From: Cohnella luojiensis
GTDB lineage: Bacteria; Bacillota; Bacilli; Paenibacillales; Paenibacillaceae
Length of the DNA stretch: 64,000 nt
Direction of reading: 5' to 3'
Assembly: GCF_004564235.1 (NCBI RefSeq)
Contig: NZ_SOMN01000014.1
Location: 1 to 64,000 of the forward strand
Part shown: one piece after another, positions 1-7,714 of the stretch
Position numbering within the stretch: position 1 is the stretch's first letter
How the letters are laid out: each line of letters opens with the position of its first letter
Notes under the pieces: generated by a model
Databases searched by the model: none
What the model was told of the DNA's origin: nothing
The model's input: the letters and a program-made list of their open reading frames with translations, nothing else
Made by a program: the position numbers and the translations under genes

Positions 1-120
1 ATGCTGTCACGAGAAAATCTTCTCGGCGCTATGAAGCGTGTGGAAGCAAATAAAGGAAGCCATGGCGTAGATGGAATGAGCGTAAAATCCTTACGCGAAC
101 ACATCGTAAGCGTAAAATAG
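1..120 (+). pseudogene. group II intron reverse transcriptase, N-terminal fragment
   Basis: The open frame encodes 39 residues and carries the conserved start of group II intron-encoded maturase/reverse transcriptases (KRVEANKGSHGVDGMSV, then a SLREHI-like segment). Family members are usually above 400 residues, so only the entry to the RT domain remains. The frame leaves intron sequence at base 105, where the IS66 left end begins, and stops at a TAG inside the insertion element. The 5' side reaches the window edge, so the true start may lie outside. No intron RNA structure can be judged from this fragment. It is a dead remnant. Confidence 0.8.
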
Positions 121-128
121 CCCCCACC
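106..128 (+). repeat. IS66 left terminal inverted repeat
   Basis: Begins GTAAGCGTAAAAT and matches the reverse complement of bases 2537-2559 at 19 of 23 positions; the mismatches are at positions 9 and 14-16. It supplies the TAG that closes the intron RT fragment. Confidence 0.85.
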
Positions 129-161
129 TACAAATCAAGTGAGAGCTAGCTTATGCTTATT

Positions 162-1733
162 CTACTTAAATACGCGGCAATTCAATGGAATCGACGGTGA
201 CCATGGTAAGAACGGCATTAATGCTTCGAGATCATGAGGATCTGACAATTGAGGCAGTTGCTCGAACAGATACTTTAAGTACTGAAACGGATTTAGCTTG
301 TTCTCCTTCGCCGTCTCAATGAGACTATAGATCGCTGCACTCGCCTTAGCACCTCGCGGCGTGTTTGCAAACAGCCAGTTCTTTCTCCCGATGACAAACG
401 GTTTAATCGACCGTTCGCTTCTGTTATTGTCGATTTCGAGTCGTCCATCCTTCAGGAACGCGGTTAGTTTCTCCCATTGGTTCGAGCTGTATGTTATCGC
501 TTGTCCAACCAGGCTTTTAGGTAGCGTCCGCGCTTTTTGCTGGCGAAGCCATGTCGAATAAGCCTCCACGATTGGAAGACTTCGCTTCTGGCGCTCTGCA
601 TGTCGTACTTCTGGCGTAGCGTCCTTGAGATCTTGCTCAATGGCAAATAGCGCGTTGCAGTAAGCCAGTCCTTGACCAGCCACCGTTTCCGCAAGCCCCT
701 TTGTCTGTGGTGCTGCTTTGAGCGCCTCATCGTATTTGCGTCTTGCATGCGCCCAGCATCCGACGAGCGTGACAGCGGCAACTTTATGGTAGCCCGCGTA
801 GCCGTCCACATGAAGATAACCCTTAAATCCAGACAAGAAGTTGCGAGGATGCTCGCCACCTCGCGTCTTCTGGTATTCATAAAGCACTGCTGGTGATACG
901 CCGTGTCCGGTGCGGTATAGCCACAAATAGGAGGTAGACTCTGCCGCTTTCCCCGGTTCACGTAGCACCTGCAACGTTGTTTCGTCTGCATGAAGCACTT
1001 CCTGCTGGAGCAAGTAGGCTTTCATGGCAGCCACGATGGGCTCGAGCCATTGCTGTGCACCGTAGATCATCCAGTTTGCCATGGTCTGACGAGACAGCGT
1101 GTAGCCAAGACGCGTAAACTGCTGCTCTTGCCGATAAAGCGGCATGCCATCCACGTACTTCTGGCTCATGACATAGGCCATACTTGAGGCTGATGCTAGA
1201 CTGCCAGGGTAAACCGGCTTGGGCATTGGCGCCGTTACAATTGGCGTGTGAATTTCATTGCGTTCGCAGTGCCTGCAACCATAGACCTGCCGCTCATGAC
1301 GAATGACTTTCACTTGAGCCGGTACAATGGCGATTTCACTGCGCGTCTCGGTGCTCATCTCATGGAGGGTACCGCCGCAACATGCACAGATCTGCTCGCT
1401 CTCCGTTAACGAATACGTCACCGTTTCAATTGGCAGTTTGGAGAGATCCTCTTCGCGTTTGCCAGTGGATTTGCGCCGCGCGTACGTAATCTGCTCCGTT
1501 GGCACTTCTTGTCCGGCAGGTGTTGCCAGCACTTCGGCTTCGTTGAAGAGATTAAGCTCGATCTGATCTGGATTCGTTTGCTCGCTAGAAGCGCCAAAGC
1601 GCTTGTGCTGGGCCAGACGAAACTGCTCCTCGTACCATTTTATCTTAGCGGAGAGCTCAGCAATCTGCTGCTCTTGCTTGGCGTTATGTTGTTGTAGTTG
1701 TTCTAAGGTGAGGGATTCCGTTCTATTTTCCAT
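162..1733 (-). CDS. tnpC: IS66 family transposase TnpC
   Basis: This 523-residue DDE transposase catalyses movement of the element. The N-terminus has the leucine-rich coiled segment of the IS66 N-terminal domain (about residues 7-50) and the RFGASSEQ motif. A zinc-finger-like pair follows (CACCG, then CRHC) near residues 115-155. The catalytic core shows HADETT, LHVDGYAGYH and the EIDNNRSERSIKPFVIGRKN block carrying the last acidic residue. The C-terminal IS66 tail (ALMPFLPW) is present. Length is normal for the family. It lies 71 bp downstream of tnpB. No frameshift is visible, so the protein should be functional. Confidence 0.95.
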   Translation of the reverse strand: MENRTESLTLEQLQQHNAKQEQQIAELSAKIKWYEEQFRLAQHKRFGASSEQTNPDQIELNLFNEAEVLATPAGQEVPTEQITYARRKSTGKREEDLSKLPIETVTYSLTESEQICACCGGTLHEMSTETRSEIAIVPAQVKVIRHERQVYGCRHCERNEIHTPIVTAPMPKPVYPGSLASASSMAYVMSQKYVDGMPLYRQEQQFTRLGYTLSRQTMANWMIYGAQQWLEPIVAAMKAYLLQQEVLHADETTLQVLREPGKAAESTSYLWLYRTGHGVSPAVLYEYQKTRGGEHPRNFLSGFKGYLHVDGYAGYHKVAAVTLVGCWAHARRKYDEALKAAPQTKGLAETVAGQGLAYCNALFAIEQDLKDATPEVRHAERQKRSLPIVEAYSTWLRQQKARTLPKSLVGQAITYSSNQWEKLTAFLKDGRLEIDNNRSERSIKPFVIGRKNWLFANTPRGAKASAAIYSLIETAKENKLNPFQYLKYLFEQLPQLSDPHDLEALMPFLPWSPSIPLNCRVFK

Positions 1734-1804
1734 ACGTTATAATTTCGGCGTGAAGGGAGCAAAACCTGCCGAAATAGATGGCGATTTGGCGAAGGATGAT
1801 ATTG

Positions 1805-2158
1805 TTAAATGACCGTAGCGGCGCTGACTTTCGGGTGGGCTTGACGCTGGCTGAGGGAAAGTCCGTCCAGTAGCCACCGGAGCTCGCGGGTTGTAACGGT
1901 GACCGGATCTCCGTCGTCTTTAGGCCACTGGAACGTGCTGCGCTCAAGCCTGCGGTAAAACAGCCAGAAGCCGTTATGTTCCCAGTAAAGCATCTTTAAC
2001 TTGTTGCGTTCCCGGTTGCAAAAAACGAACACGCAGGGAGAAAATGGATTCAGGCCGAGCCCTTCCTGAACGAGAGCGGCGAGACCGTCGATGGATTTTC
2101 GTAAATCGGTGCTACCGCAAGCCAAGTAAACCTGACGACTCGTTAATTCGCTTAGCAT
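1805..2158 (-). CDS. tnpB: IS66 family accessory protein TnpB
   Basis: A 117-residue protein with the conserved IS66 Orf2 pattern: VYLACGSTDLRKSIDGLAAL, then FVFCNRERNKLKMLYWEHNG and a FWLFYRRLE segment. TnpB is required for IS66 transposition, but its biochemical role is not settled. Its start overlaps the 3' end of tnpA by 7 bp, suggesting translational coupling. Length matches the family (about 115 residues). Confidence 0.94.
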   Translation of the reverse strand: MLSELTSRQVYLACGSTDLRKSIDGLAALVQEGLGLNPFSPCVFVFCNRERNKLKMLYWEHNGFWLFYRRLERSTFQWPKDDGDPVTVTTRELRWLLDGLSLSQRQAHPKVSAATVI

Positions 2159-2475
2159 ACGGCCTCCAGCGCTTTCAACACTTCTCGGAGCAGAACGGGA
2201 TTAAATCCAGCGTCGACCTCAATTACGGCTGCTCCGAGCTTGATTCGAAGACAAGAAGACTGATCCATTTCCTCCATAGCAACTGGAAGAGGAATGAAAG
2301 TTGTTGGTTTACGTGCTTTAGAAACCTCGGAAGAACCACTTAATCTTTTCTTCCAACTGTAAAACTGACGACGATCCACGTGATTGGCCTGACACCATCT
2401 TGATACTTTCTCTCCACTAGCATGGCAAGCAGCTACGCGCGCTTCCCATTTCTTTTGAACGTCTTCTCTAGACAT
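2152..2475 (-). CDS. tnpA: IS66 family accessory protein TnpA
   Basis: A 107-residue protein, first gene of the element. Residues 1-45 form a helix-turn-helix-like segment (KKWEARVAACHASGEKVSRW, then HVDRRQFYSWKKRL), as in IS66/IS3 Orf1 proteins, which probably bind the element ends. Its last codons overlap the tnpB start. An AGGGAGGG-like ribosome site lies just upstream of the ATG, between the gene and the right terminal repeat. Confidence 0.9.
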   Translation of the reverse strand: MSREDVQKKWEARVAACHASGEKVSRWCQANHVDRRQFYSWKKRLSGSSEVSKARKPTTFIPLPVAMEEMDQSSCLRIKLGAAVIEVDAGFNPVLLREVLKALEAVC

Positions 2476-2536
2476 GAAAAACCCTCCCTGATTGGTGTTC
2501 TGGGAGGATTATCTCATCGACGTTGCGAGGAAAGAA

Positions 2537-2559
2537 GGTGGGGAGGATTTGACGCTTAC
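2537..2559 (-). repeat. IS66 right terminal inverted repeat
   Basis: On the minus strand this reads GTAAGCGTCAAATCCTCCCC, the usual IS66 end. Its first TAA supplies the stop codon for the truncated GyrI-like frame next to it. Confidence 0.88.
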
Positions 2560-2774
2560 CAATAGATGTATGTAAACAGCACATCGTTAGCAAAATGTGG
2601 ACACACATATTCATGCTCATTTATGATTCCTTTAATTTCATTTTTCCTAGCTGTAAAAATCCGATTTGCCTCATTTATTCGTTCTGGATCATGTTTTTGA
2701 AACGCAACCGTTACGGGTACACCGACAAAATGCTTCTCTTCTAATTCAACAATCTCCACTTGATTATTCAACAT
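2556..2774 (-). pseudogene. GyrI-like small-molecule-binding domain protein, truncated by IS66
   Basis: The surviving 72 residues (MLNNQVEIVELEEKHFVGVP onward) look like the first half of a GyrI-like/AraC effector-binding domain, a family of about 150 residues that binds small hydrophobic or charged ligands. The frame runs into the IS66 right end at base 2560 and stops at a TAA formed by the repeat. The start at 2774 is preferred because GGGAGAG lies 6 bases upstream; other in-frame ATGs at 2780 and 2789 lack such spacing. The missing 3' half is not on the other side of the insertion sequence, so it was lost rather than just split. Confidence 0.7.
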
Positions 2775-2804
2775 AATCATCTCTCCCATGGATTTACTTT
2801 TACA

Positions 2805-3722
2805 TCAAGTTTTCAAAATTGTTTCTGCGAAAGCAACATTTTTTAAAAGACTCGGATATTCTTCAGGTGTTGCGCCGTCTTGTACGCTCCAGCATACTCC
2901 CATTGCAGTTTCCACATAAAGGCATTGCTTTATTATGTCGTTTGGAATGTTAAGGTTCTTTTCTAAGGTGCATATTATATCGTTTATTTTCTTATATAAG
3001 TCCGGAATTGTTTCATCGCCAAATTCATTTAAAATAAAACGTGGAATGTCAAATACAGGATCGCCTATTACACCTTTAGGGTCGATAATTATATACTCCC
3101 CATCATTACCAAGTAAAATATTATCGTGATGAAAGTCTCCATGAAGCAGCATCTTTTGTGAATATAAAGTAGAAACAGATAAACATATATCTTTTGCTTT
3201 TTTCATATACAAATATAATTCTTTACAATCTTGTCGCTTGCTCATATATTCTGTTATCCTACCGACCCACTCTGTGTAAGTCGGATATATTTCTGCTTTA
3301 GCGGGAGTTATATGCAAGCCTTTATATAGGGAACAAAATACAGATAGTCTTCTATCAAGAGAACTCTCATCCCTTAAAGGATTCCCCGGCCGTACACACT
3401 CTTCAAGTATGACGCCCTTTTCAATATCAGCGTTAAAGACTCTGCAAAATCGTCTGCCGTTATATTGACTCAAAGTATTAAACTCTGTAACTATTTCTCC
3501 GAAAGAAGGATTACCTATTTTCAGTACTACTCTTCCAAAATTTTCTGAATAGCATATAAAAACTAAGTTTGCAGAATAGGAAGGAACAAATTGAAAAGAG
3601 GTTAAAGTCCACTTAACAGCATATTCTTCAATATCCCTCAAAACTTTTTCATAAAAATCTTTACCAAAACGATTAATTATATTTTCGATTTCATTTTGAC
3701 TGAAGCAATATCGCTTTTTCAT
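2805..3722 (-). CDS. aminoglycoside 6-phosphotransferase / hydroxyurea kinase-like protein (APH(6) family)
   Basis: A 305-residue kinase-fold protein. The catalytic loop LLHGDFHHDNIL (about residues 195-206) and the metal-binding IDPKGVIGDPVFD segment are the hallmarks of the APH(6)/hydroxyurea resistance kinase family, which phosphorylates streptomycin-type aminoglycosides; environmental members have unproven substrates. Full length for the family. Its base composition is clearly AT-richer than the region beyond 6.5 kb, and it sits 30 bp from a gene broken by an insertion element, so it is probably acquired DNA. No promoter was assigned. Resistance is inferred from family only. Confidence 0.82.
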   Translation of the reverse strand: MKKRYCFSQNEIENIINRFGKDFYEKVLRDIEEYAVKWTLTSFQFVPSYSANLVFICYSENFGRVVLKIGNPSFGEIVTEFNTLSQYNGRRFCRVFNADIEKGVILEECVRPGNPLRDESSLDRRLSVFCSLYKGLHITPAKAEIYPTYTEWVGRITEYMSKRQDCKELYLYMKKAKDICLSVSTLYSQKMLLHGDFHHDNILLGNDGEYIIIDPKGVIGDPVFDIPRFILNEFGDETIPDLYKKINDIICTLEKNLNIPNDIIKQCLYVETAMGVCWSVQDGATPEEYPSLLKNVAFAETILKT

Positions 3723-4064
3723 TCTTGGGATCTACCTCCACTCCTCGACCTCAATACTTAATGTTCACCAAATACAAGAGAGTTTCCTTTATTTGAGGCC
3801 ATTCAATCTCCAATCTCCTCTCATGATATATTGGTTACTTATTAAAAAAAACAGACTGACTCATTGCCAATACAAGTGGCATGAACCGGCCTTATTAGAT
3901 TGGATAATTTTATAAATAGCTTTATTTAATATCAGAATTTATTCAATGATTTCATCAGTCGTACCGTCCTGATCATTATCATACCGATAATGCCAAGTAA
4001 CAATGCGGGGATCACAAATAAATATACCGCCTACCAATTTAACATTCGGTAGTGTGTTGCAATA
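3723..4064. other. AT-rich intergenic stretch with a possible membrane-protein remnant
   Basis: No gene with a start and ribosome site is visible. On the minus strand bases 3932-4030 are open and read VYLFVIPALLLGIIGMIMIR followed by a basic tail, which resembles a transmembrane segment, but an in-frame TAG lies just upstream and there is no convincing start. It may be the tail of a lost membrane protein, or chance. The 3723-3850 part should hold the promoter of the APH-like gene, but no clear -35/-10 pair was found. Confidence 0.35.
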
Positions 4065-5039
4065 TTACAAATAAGAGTTACGCAAATACGTGCGGCTGAA
4101 GCTTCCGATATTACTGAAATACGTAGCTATCAACTTCGCCGGATCCGTTGCCATCTCTCCACGGAACACGTTGCCGTCATCGCCGTCATCCCAGCCCCAA
4201 GCTGCATTGGCCGCATTGTCTTTACCGTTGTCGCCGCTGAACGATCCCCAGCTTGCAAACGTTAAGCTATTGTTCCGTTGTGCCCACAGGCCGCCGCTAG
4301 CAAATGTATCGATCAGTTGATATTGTACGGATCTGTCGTTACCTCCAGACGGAACTTCCGCCGTAGTTGTACTCGGATAATAAATGATCCCGTCCCCTCC
4401 AGGAAAGCTGCTGCCGTCCCAGGCTTTCAGTCCATGGCCTTTCGCTTCCTGGAACGTCGTTGGACGCGAGTATCCTCCATAGCTTGCCCTTCGAATAGAA
4501 CCGTCAATGTTCTCCTGCCCGTTTTGGTATGTACTTCCAGACGGTGTGTACGAATAGAAATTGGTATGGAACACGGTTACCATCGCTTCTAATTTTCCGT
4601 AGGTTGTCCCGTCTTTTCGGACTACCGTCAAAACGCCTTCCATATCGTTCTCATGCGAGTCCAACCCGAAGTCCTGATAATCGACCCAATCCCGTGGATG
4701 AAAAAAGCTGTATACGATATGCCAGTGGGTAGAAGTCTCTACAACCGAAAAGTATACTTTTGCTTTTAAGTTGTTCACATTATCGTCTTGATGTTCCCAG
4801 TTGTTCTTGGCGTTCCAATCGCCGTCGTAATTCACTGCGGTGATGTAGTCCGCGTCGTAGTCCGAGCTGTCCGTGTCCTGATAGTGTATCGGCGCCCAAC
4901 GAGAAGCTAGCTGTAAATCAGTAGGTGCAGCCGAAGCTTTCTCTACCATTACTGCCGGAGGCAAAACCGCCAAACACCACATTACGAGAGACATGGCCAA
5001 ACTTACCAGCAACAACCTTTTGCCTAATAATGATTTCAC
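4065..5039 (-). CDS. secreted protein of unknown function (WAPIHYQD / HENDMEG family)
   Basis: The GTG at 5039 is preferred because AGGAGG lies about 9 bases upstream; a longer frame to 5123 has a poor N-terminus. The product has 324 residues: a signal peptide (KSLLGKRLLLVSLAMSLVMW, then ASA-AP as likely cleavage site near residue 38) and a mature domain of about 285 residues rich in Trp, Tyr and Gly. Recurrent features are RWAPIHYQD, VETSTHWHIVYSFFHPRDW and HENDMEGVL, which I associate with uncharacterised secreted proteins of bacilli and actinomycetes. The acidic His/Asp/Glu motifs could bind metal, but no catalytic role can be given. The gene is divergent from the OafA-type gene across a region with two operator-like dyads. 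Confidence 0.7.
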   Translation of the reverse strand: MKSLLGKRLLLVSLAMSLVMWCLAVLPPAVMVEKASAAPTDLQLASRWAPIHYQDTDSSDYDADYITAVNYDGDWNAKNNWEHQDDNVNNLKAKVYFSVVETSTHWHIVYSFFHPRDWVDYQDFGLDSHENDMEGVLTVVRKDGTTYGKLEAMVTVFHTNFYSYTPSGSTYQNGQENIDGSIRRASYGGYSRPTTFQEAKGHGLKAWDGSSFPGGDGIIYYPSTTTAEVPSGGNDRSVQYQLIDTFASGGLWAQRNNSLTFASWGSFSGDNGKDNAANAAWGWDDGDDGNVFRGEMATDPAKLIATYFSNIGSFSRTYLRNSYL

Positions 5040-5163
5040 TATTGATTCCTCCTCTTTTTTTAGTTCCCCACCCTGTCTCGATTCTCTGTCATCATGAATA
5101 TAACATTCGAAAAGCGCATTCAAATTATGGCAATGTTAATTGTTTGTATTTCGCAAATAAATA

Positions 5164-5182
5164 ATTATTCATAATGAATAGT
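5164..5182 (+). promoter_or_regulatory. operator-like dyad, copy 1
   Basis: ATTATTCATAATGAATAGT is a near-palindrome related to the site at 5205-5223. The two centres are 41 bp apart, close to four helical turns, so a regulator could bind both on one face of the DNA between the divergent genes. Confidence 0.55.
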
Positions 5183-5204
5183 ATGATATTATCGATATGA
5201 CAAA

Positions 5205-5223
5205 ATTATTCAAATTGAATAAT
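5205..5223 (+). promoter_or_regulatory. operator-like dyad, copy 2
   Basis: ATTATTCAAATTGAATAAT is palindromic except for the central base. The exact reverse complement occurs at 31136-31154 before the hexapeptide acyltransferase. Its centre is 39 bp upstream of the first base of the -10 hexamer, the same distance as at the other site. Confidence 0.65.
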
Positions 5224-5229
5224 AAATAA

Positions 5230-5258
5230 TTGCCGATCAACCCTTCATTTGCTATAAT
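5230..5258 (+). promoter_or_regulatory. sigma-A promoter of the OafA-type gene
   Basis: TTGCCG (5230-5235), a 17-bp spacer and TATAAT (5253-5258). A start site near 5265 would leave a leader of about 33 bases before the TTG start codon. Confidence 0.7.
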
Positions 5259-5297
5259 ACTCAAAAATCGCAAGCGGCTAGGGAAGGGGTAATTTTA

Positions 5298-6476
5298 TTG
5301 CACGATACTAGAAGTTTAGACGGCATTAGATTTTTACTAGCCATGTGGGTCTCGTGCGGTCATTTCTTTATCATTGTAGGAGGAAGTAATACGATTGATA
5401 TCCCTATTCTCTCGAAAATCTTGGCTAATCCAATAATCGCGGTTGACGGGTTTATGATGATAACCGGTTTTTTGATGGCTTATCATTACTTTCTTCGAGA
5501 GGCCAAAGAACCTGTCAATGAATTTGCGACGGGAATGAAATTTGTTATTAGAAGATTGTTTAGACTTTATCCTGTCTATCTCATTGCTATTATTTGTGCC
5601 ACGTTATTAGTGAGCCAAATGTACATCAACAGAGAGGAAATATTGATCTATTTCACTGGTGATTCATTGACGATCTGGGGTGGGGAAAGCAAACATGAAA
5701 CTCCGACGCCGATCGGGTTTGTATCTCATCTTCTATTCGCCCACGGCATCATCCCAGGTCAGGATAGTACCATTTTATCGGTTGCTTGGAGCTTATCTTT
5801 AGAAATGCAATTTTATGTGCTTTTTCCAATTTTGTTCGCTTTGCTTTTCTATAACAAAAGTAAAATCATGATTTTCTCAGTTACTGTGTTAGCAGTAATA
5901 ATGTCCTTTGTAACGTTAAAGTTTTACACTCATTGGTATGACATGCCGGCACTTTTGATTTTTAAGTTCCCCCTTTTTCTGCTCGGCATGCTTATGGCCG
6001 CTGCTTGTTTGAACAAAATGAAGTGGAGTTATTTTTATGTGGCAGCTCTATTGATTTTACCGTTTGAGAGCAAAATGACGATTGTTGCAGCCTTGGCGAT
6101 TATGATGTTTTTGTTTTTGGATAAGTTAAAAGGCAATTTGAACCCGGCAGTCTTTAGGGTTATATCGTTCTTCAGAAGCGTTTTATCTGGTAAAGCGGCT
6201 AAATTAGGCGCGGATATATCTTACTCTCTTTATTTATTTCATATGATTTTGATGCCGTTTGTGATCAAATTTTATATCAATCTAGGACTTTCTAAGTACC
6301 AAACGCTTAGTCTATCTTTTGTAACGTTTATCGTATTGTCTATACTTATTTCTTATGTAGGGTACGTTGCAGTAGAAAAGCCGTTTATAAATTTGGGGAA
6401 GAAAGTCGTGCGAAGATTAGATGGTTCTAAACCGACCCTGATACCTTCGGCCGCGAGGTCGGAAGTTGGTTCCTGA
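5298..6476 (+). CDS. acyltransferase family 3 (OafA/YrhL-like) membrane O-acyltransferase
   Basis: A 392-residue polytopic membrane protein. It opens with TRSLDGIRFLLAMWVSCGHF, the family signature with the conserved RxxDxxR-like start and the GH pair, and carries about ten hydrophobic segments ending in VGYVAVEKPFINLGKK. Such enzymes move acetyl or other acyl groups onto cell-surface polysaccharides or peptidoglycan. There is no C-terminal SGNH domain. The start is TTG, with GGGAAGGGG about 8 bases upstream and a sigma-A promoter 33 bases before it. The gene is rather AT-rich. The upstream dyads suggest regulation shared with the acyltransferase gene at 30532-31062. It converges on the YcaQ-like gene with only 2 bp between stops. 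Confidence 0.88.
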   Translation: MHDTRSLDGIRFLLAMWVSCGHFFIIVGGSNTIDIPILSKILANPIIAVDGFMMITGFLMAYHYFLREAKEPVNEFATGMKFVIRRLFRLYPVYLIAIICATLLVSQMYINREEILIYFTGDSLTIWGGESKHETPTPIGFVSHLLFAHGIIPGQDSTILSVAWSLSLEMQFYVLFPILFALLFYNKSKIMIFSVTVLAVIMSFVTLKFYTHWYDMPALLIFKFPLFLLGMLMAAACLNKMKWSYFYVAALLILPFESKMTIVAALAIMMFLFLDKLKGNLNPAVFRVISFFRSVLSGKAAKLGADISYSLYLFHMILMPFVIKFYINLGLSKYQTLSLSFVTFIVLSILISYVGYVAVEKPFINLGKKVVRRLDGSKPTLIPSAARSEVGS

Positions 6477-6478
6477 TG

Positions 6479-7714
6479 CTATCCGAACGAACTTTGCTCG
6501 ATCGATACCGTTTCTGCCCCGTGTACGTGAGCAAACGATTCAAGCGCTCTATGCACGTTATCGCGAAGACCTTCCGTGAAGTCGATTTCAGGATCGATTT
6601 GCAGTAATTGTACCGTCAAGTGGCCTTGTTTTTTATCCAGACGAGGGTCCATTCGACCGATCAAACGGTCGCCTGCCAGAATCGGCATCGCATAGTAACC
6701 ATACGTACGCTTGACGGCGGGTGTATAGATTTCCCATCTATACTCAAAATCGAACAAGTCCGTCAACCGTTTACGGCTCCATAATAAGTTGTCCAGTGGC
6801 GAGAGGAAGCGAATCAATAACTCCTCTTCCCTCTCGATTGCGCGAGTCCTGTCCTCGTCATCGTGTACGGAAAGCCGATCCCTATCCGAAGCTAATATGT
6901 AATAAGGCTTGTTCAATCCTGAGACTTCGACCGGCGTAATTTCTCCCGATTTTACGTGCAGATCAATTGCTTCCCGTCGTCCATTTGCGCTTAATCGCTG
7001 CCAGCCAAGACGGGGGTCGCTCGGTTCAAATACCCGGTACGCCCGAAAATATTTTTGCATTATCGCTTCAAGCGCTTCAACAGAGTCTATCTTTTCTGCT
7101 TGCAGAAGTAGTTCGGCGGGGACGCTGCGCCTAATGACATCAAAAAGACGCTGGTTTCCTTCTCTGCCGACTATTCTAATTTGCGCGGCGTCCGTCAATA
7201 AATTCAGCGCATGAGACGTAGCTTTCGTCTTGGCGTTCACGTTATCCCAATACCCGTGTACCCGTTGATCGGATTCGAACGACTTTGCCGTCAGCGGGCC
7301 TTCGCTTTCCAGCTTTTGCAGCACTTGCTCGACGATCGGCCGAATATTGTCGATATGGGGCTGAACATGCTGCTTCAGTCTCTGGCGGGTCGGTTCGAAA
7401 ATGGGGAAATCTTCCATCGGAATGATACATGCCGCGTTCGCCATATATTCGAAAATTTCGTTTTGGCGCAGCAGATCATTCAGAATCTCCGGCTCGTAAC
7501 CGGCAATTCTTGCCGAAAGGGCCAGATGCTGATTCGGACGCACAGCGGATACCGGGTCGATTTGAACGCATTCCAATTGCCGGATTACGTCCAGCACGCG
7601 CTGGCGCATCGCGTCCGCAGAGTTTGCGCGCTTCTCCGGCGGATGAAGTAAAAGCTGCGTCTCCAGCAAAAACCGCCGGAGAGCTCGTTTCGTCGTTTGT
7701 ATCGGTTTCATCAT
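6479..7714 (-). CDS. YcaQ/AlkX-like winged-helix DNA glycosylase
   Basis: A 411-residue member of the HTH_42 family, which includes E. coli YcaQ (AlkX) and Streptomyces AlkZ, glycosylases that unhook interstrand crosslinks and bulky alkyl adducts. The QID triplet at residues 51-53 fits the catalytic Q-phi-D motif of the AlkX type. Later blocks FLSPLDNLLWSRKR, YGYYAMPIL and IGRMDPRLDKK are typical of the family. Length is normal. Its start overlaps the histidine kinase stop by 4 bp, so the two are probably cotranscribed; a functional link is not obvious. Substrate is unknown. Confidence 0.85.
   Translation of the reverse strand: MMKPIQTTKRALRRFLLETQLLLHPPEKRANSADAMRQRVLDVIRQLECVQIDPVSAVRPNQHLALSARIAGYEPEILNDLLRQNEIFEYMANAACIIPMEDFPIFEPTRQRLKQHVQPHIDNIRPIVEQVLQKLESEGPLTAKSFESDQRVHGYWDNVNAKTKATSHALNLLTDAAQIRIVGREGNQRLFDVIRRSVPAELLLQAEKIDSVEALEAIMQKYFRAYRVFEPSDPRLGWQRLSANGRREAIDLHVKSGEITPVEVSGLNKPYYILASDRDRLSVHDDEDRTRAIEREEELLIRFLSPLDNLLWSRKRLTDLFDFEYRWEIYTPAVKRTYGYYAMPILAGDRLIGRMDPRLDKKQGHLTVQLLQIDPEIDFTEGLRDNVHRALESFAHVHGAETVSIEQSSFG

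Larger units (their letters stand above)
106..2559 (-). mobile_element. IS66-family insertion sequence, complete
   Basis: The element is bounded by imperfect 23-bp terminal inverted repeats that start GTAAGCGT, and holds the three genes typical of IS66: tnpA, tnpB and tnpC, in that order on the minus strand. All three are open, so it could be active. IS66 members normally make 8-bp target duplications. The flanking 8-mers here are AACACATC (left) and CAATAGAT (right) and do not match. The left flank is group II intron sequence and the right flank is a GyrI-like gene, so the two sides were probably not originally contiguous. Confidence 0.93.

Noticed and set aside
3932..4030. Open minus-strand frame reading like a transmembrane helix with a basic tail
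   Set aside because: An in-frame stop lies directly upstream and there is no start codon with a ribosome site. It is mentioned in the intergenic entry but not called as a gene.
5124..5203. TTGTCA-N17-TATTCA as promoter of the secreted-protein gene
   Set aside because: The -10 matches the consensus at only three positions, so it was not listed.
6430..6478. GC-rich CCTTCGGCCGCGAGGTCGGAAG near the convergent stops as a terminator
   Set aside because: The stem is imperfect and no T-run follows on either strand.
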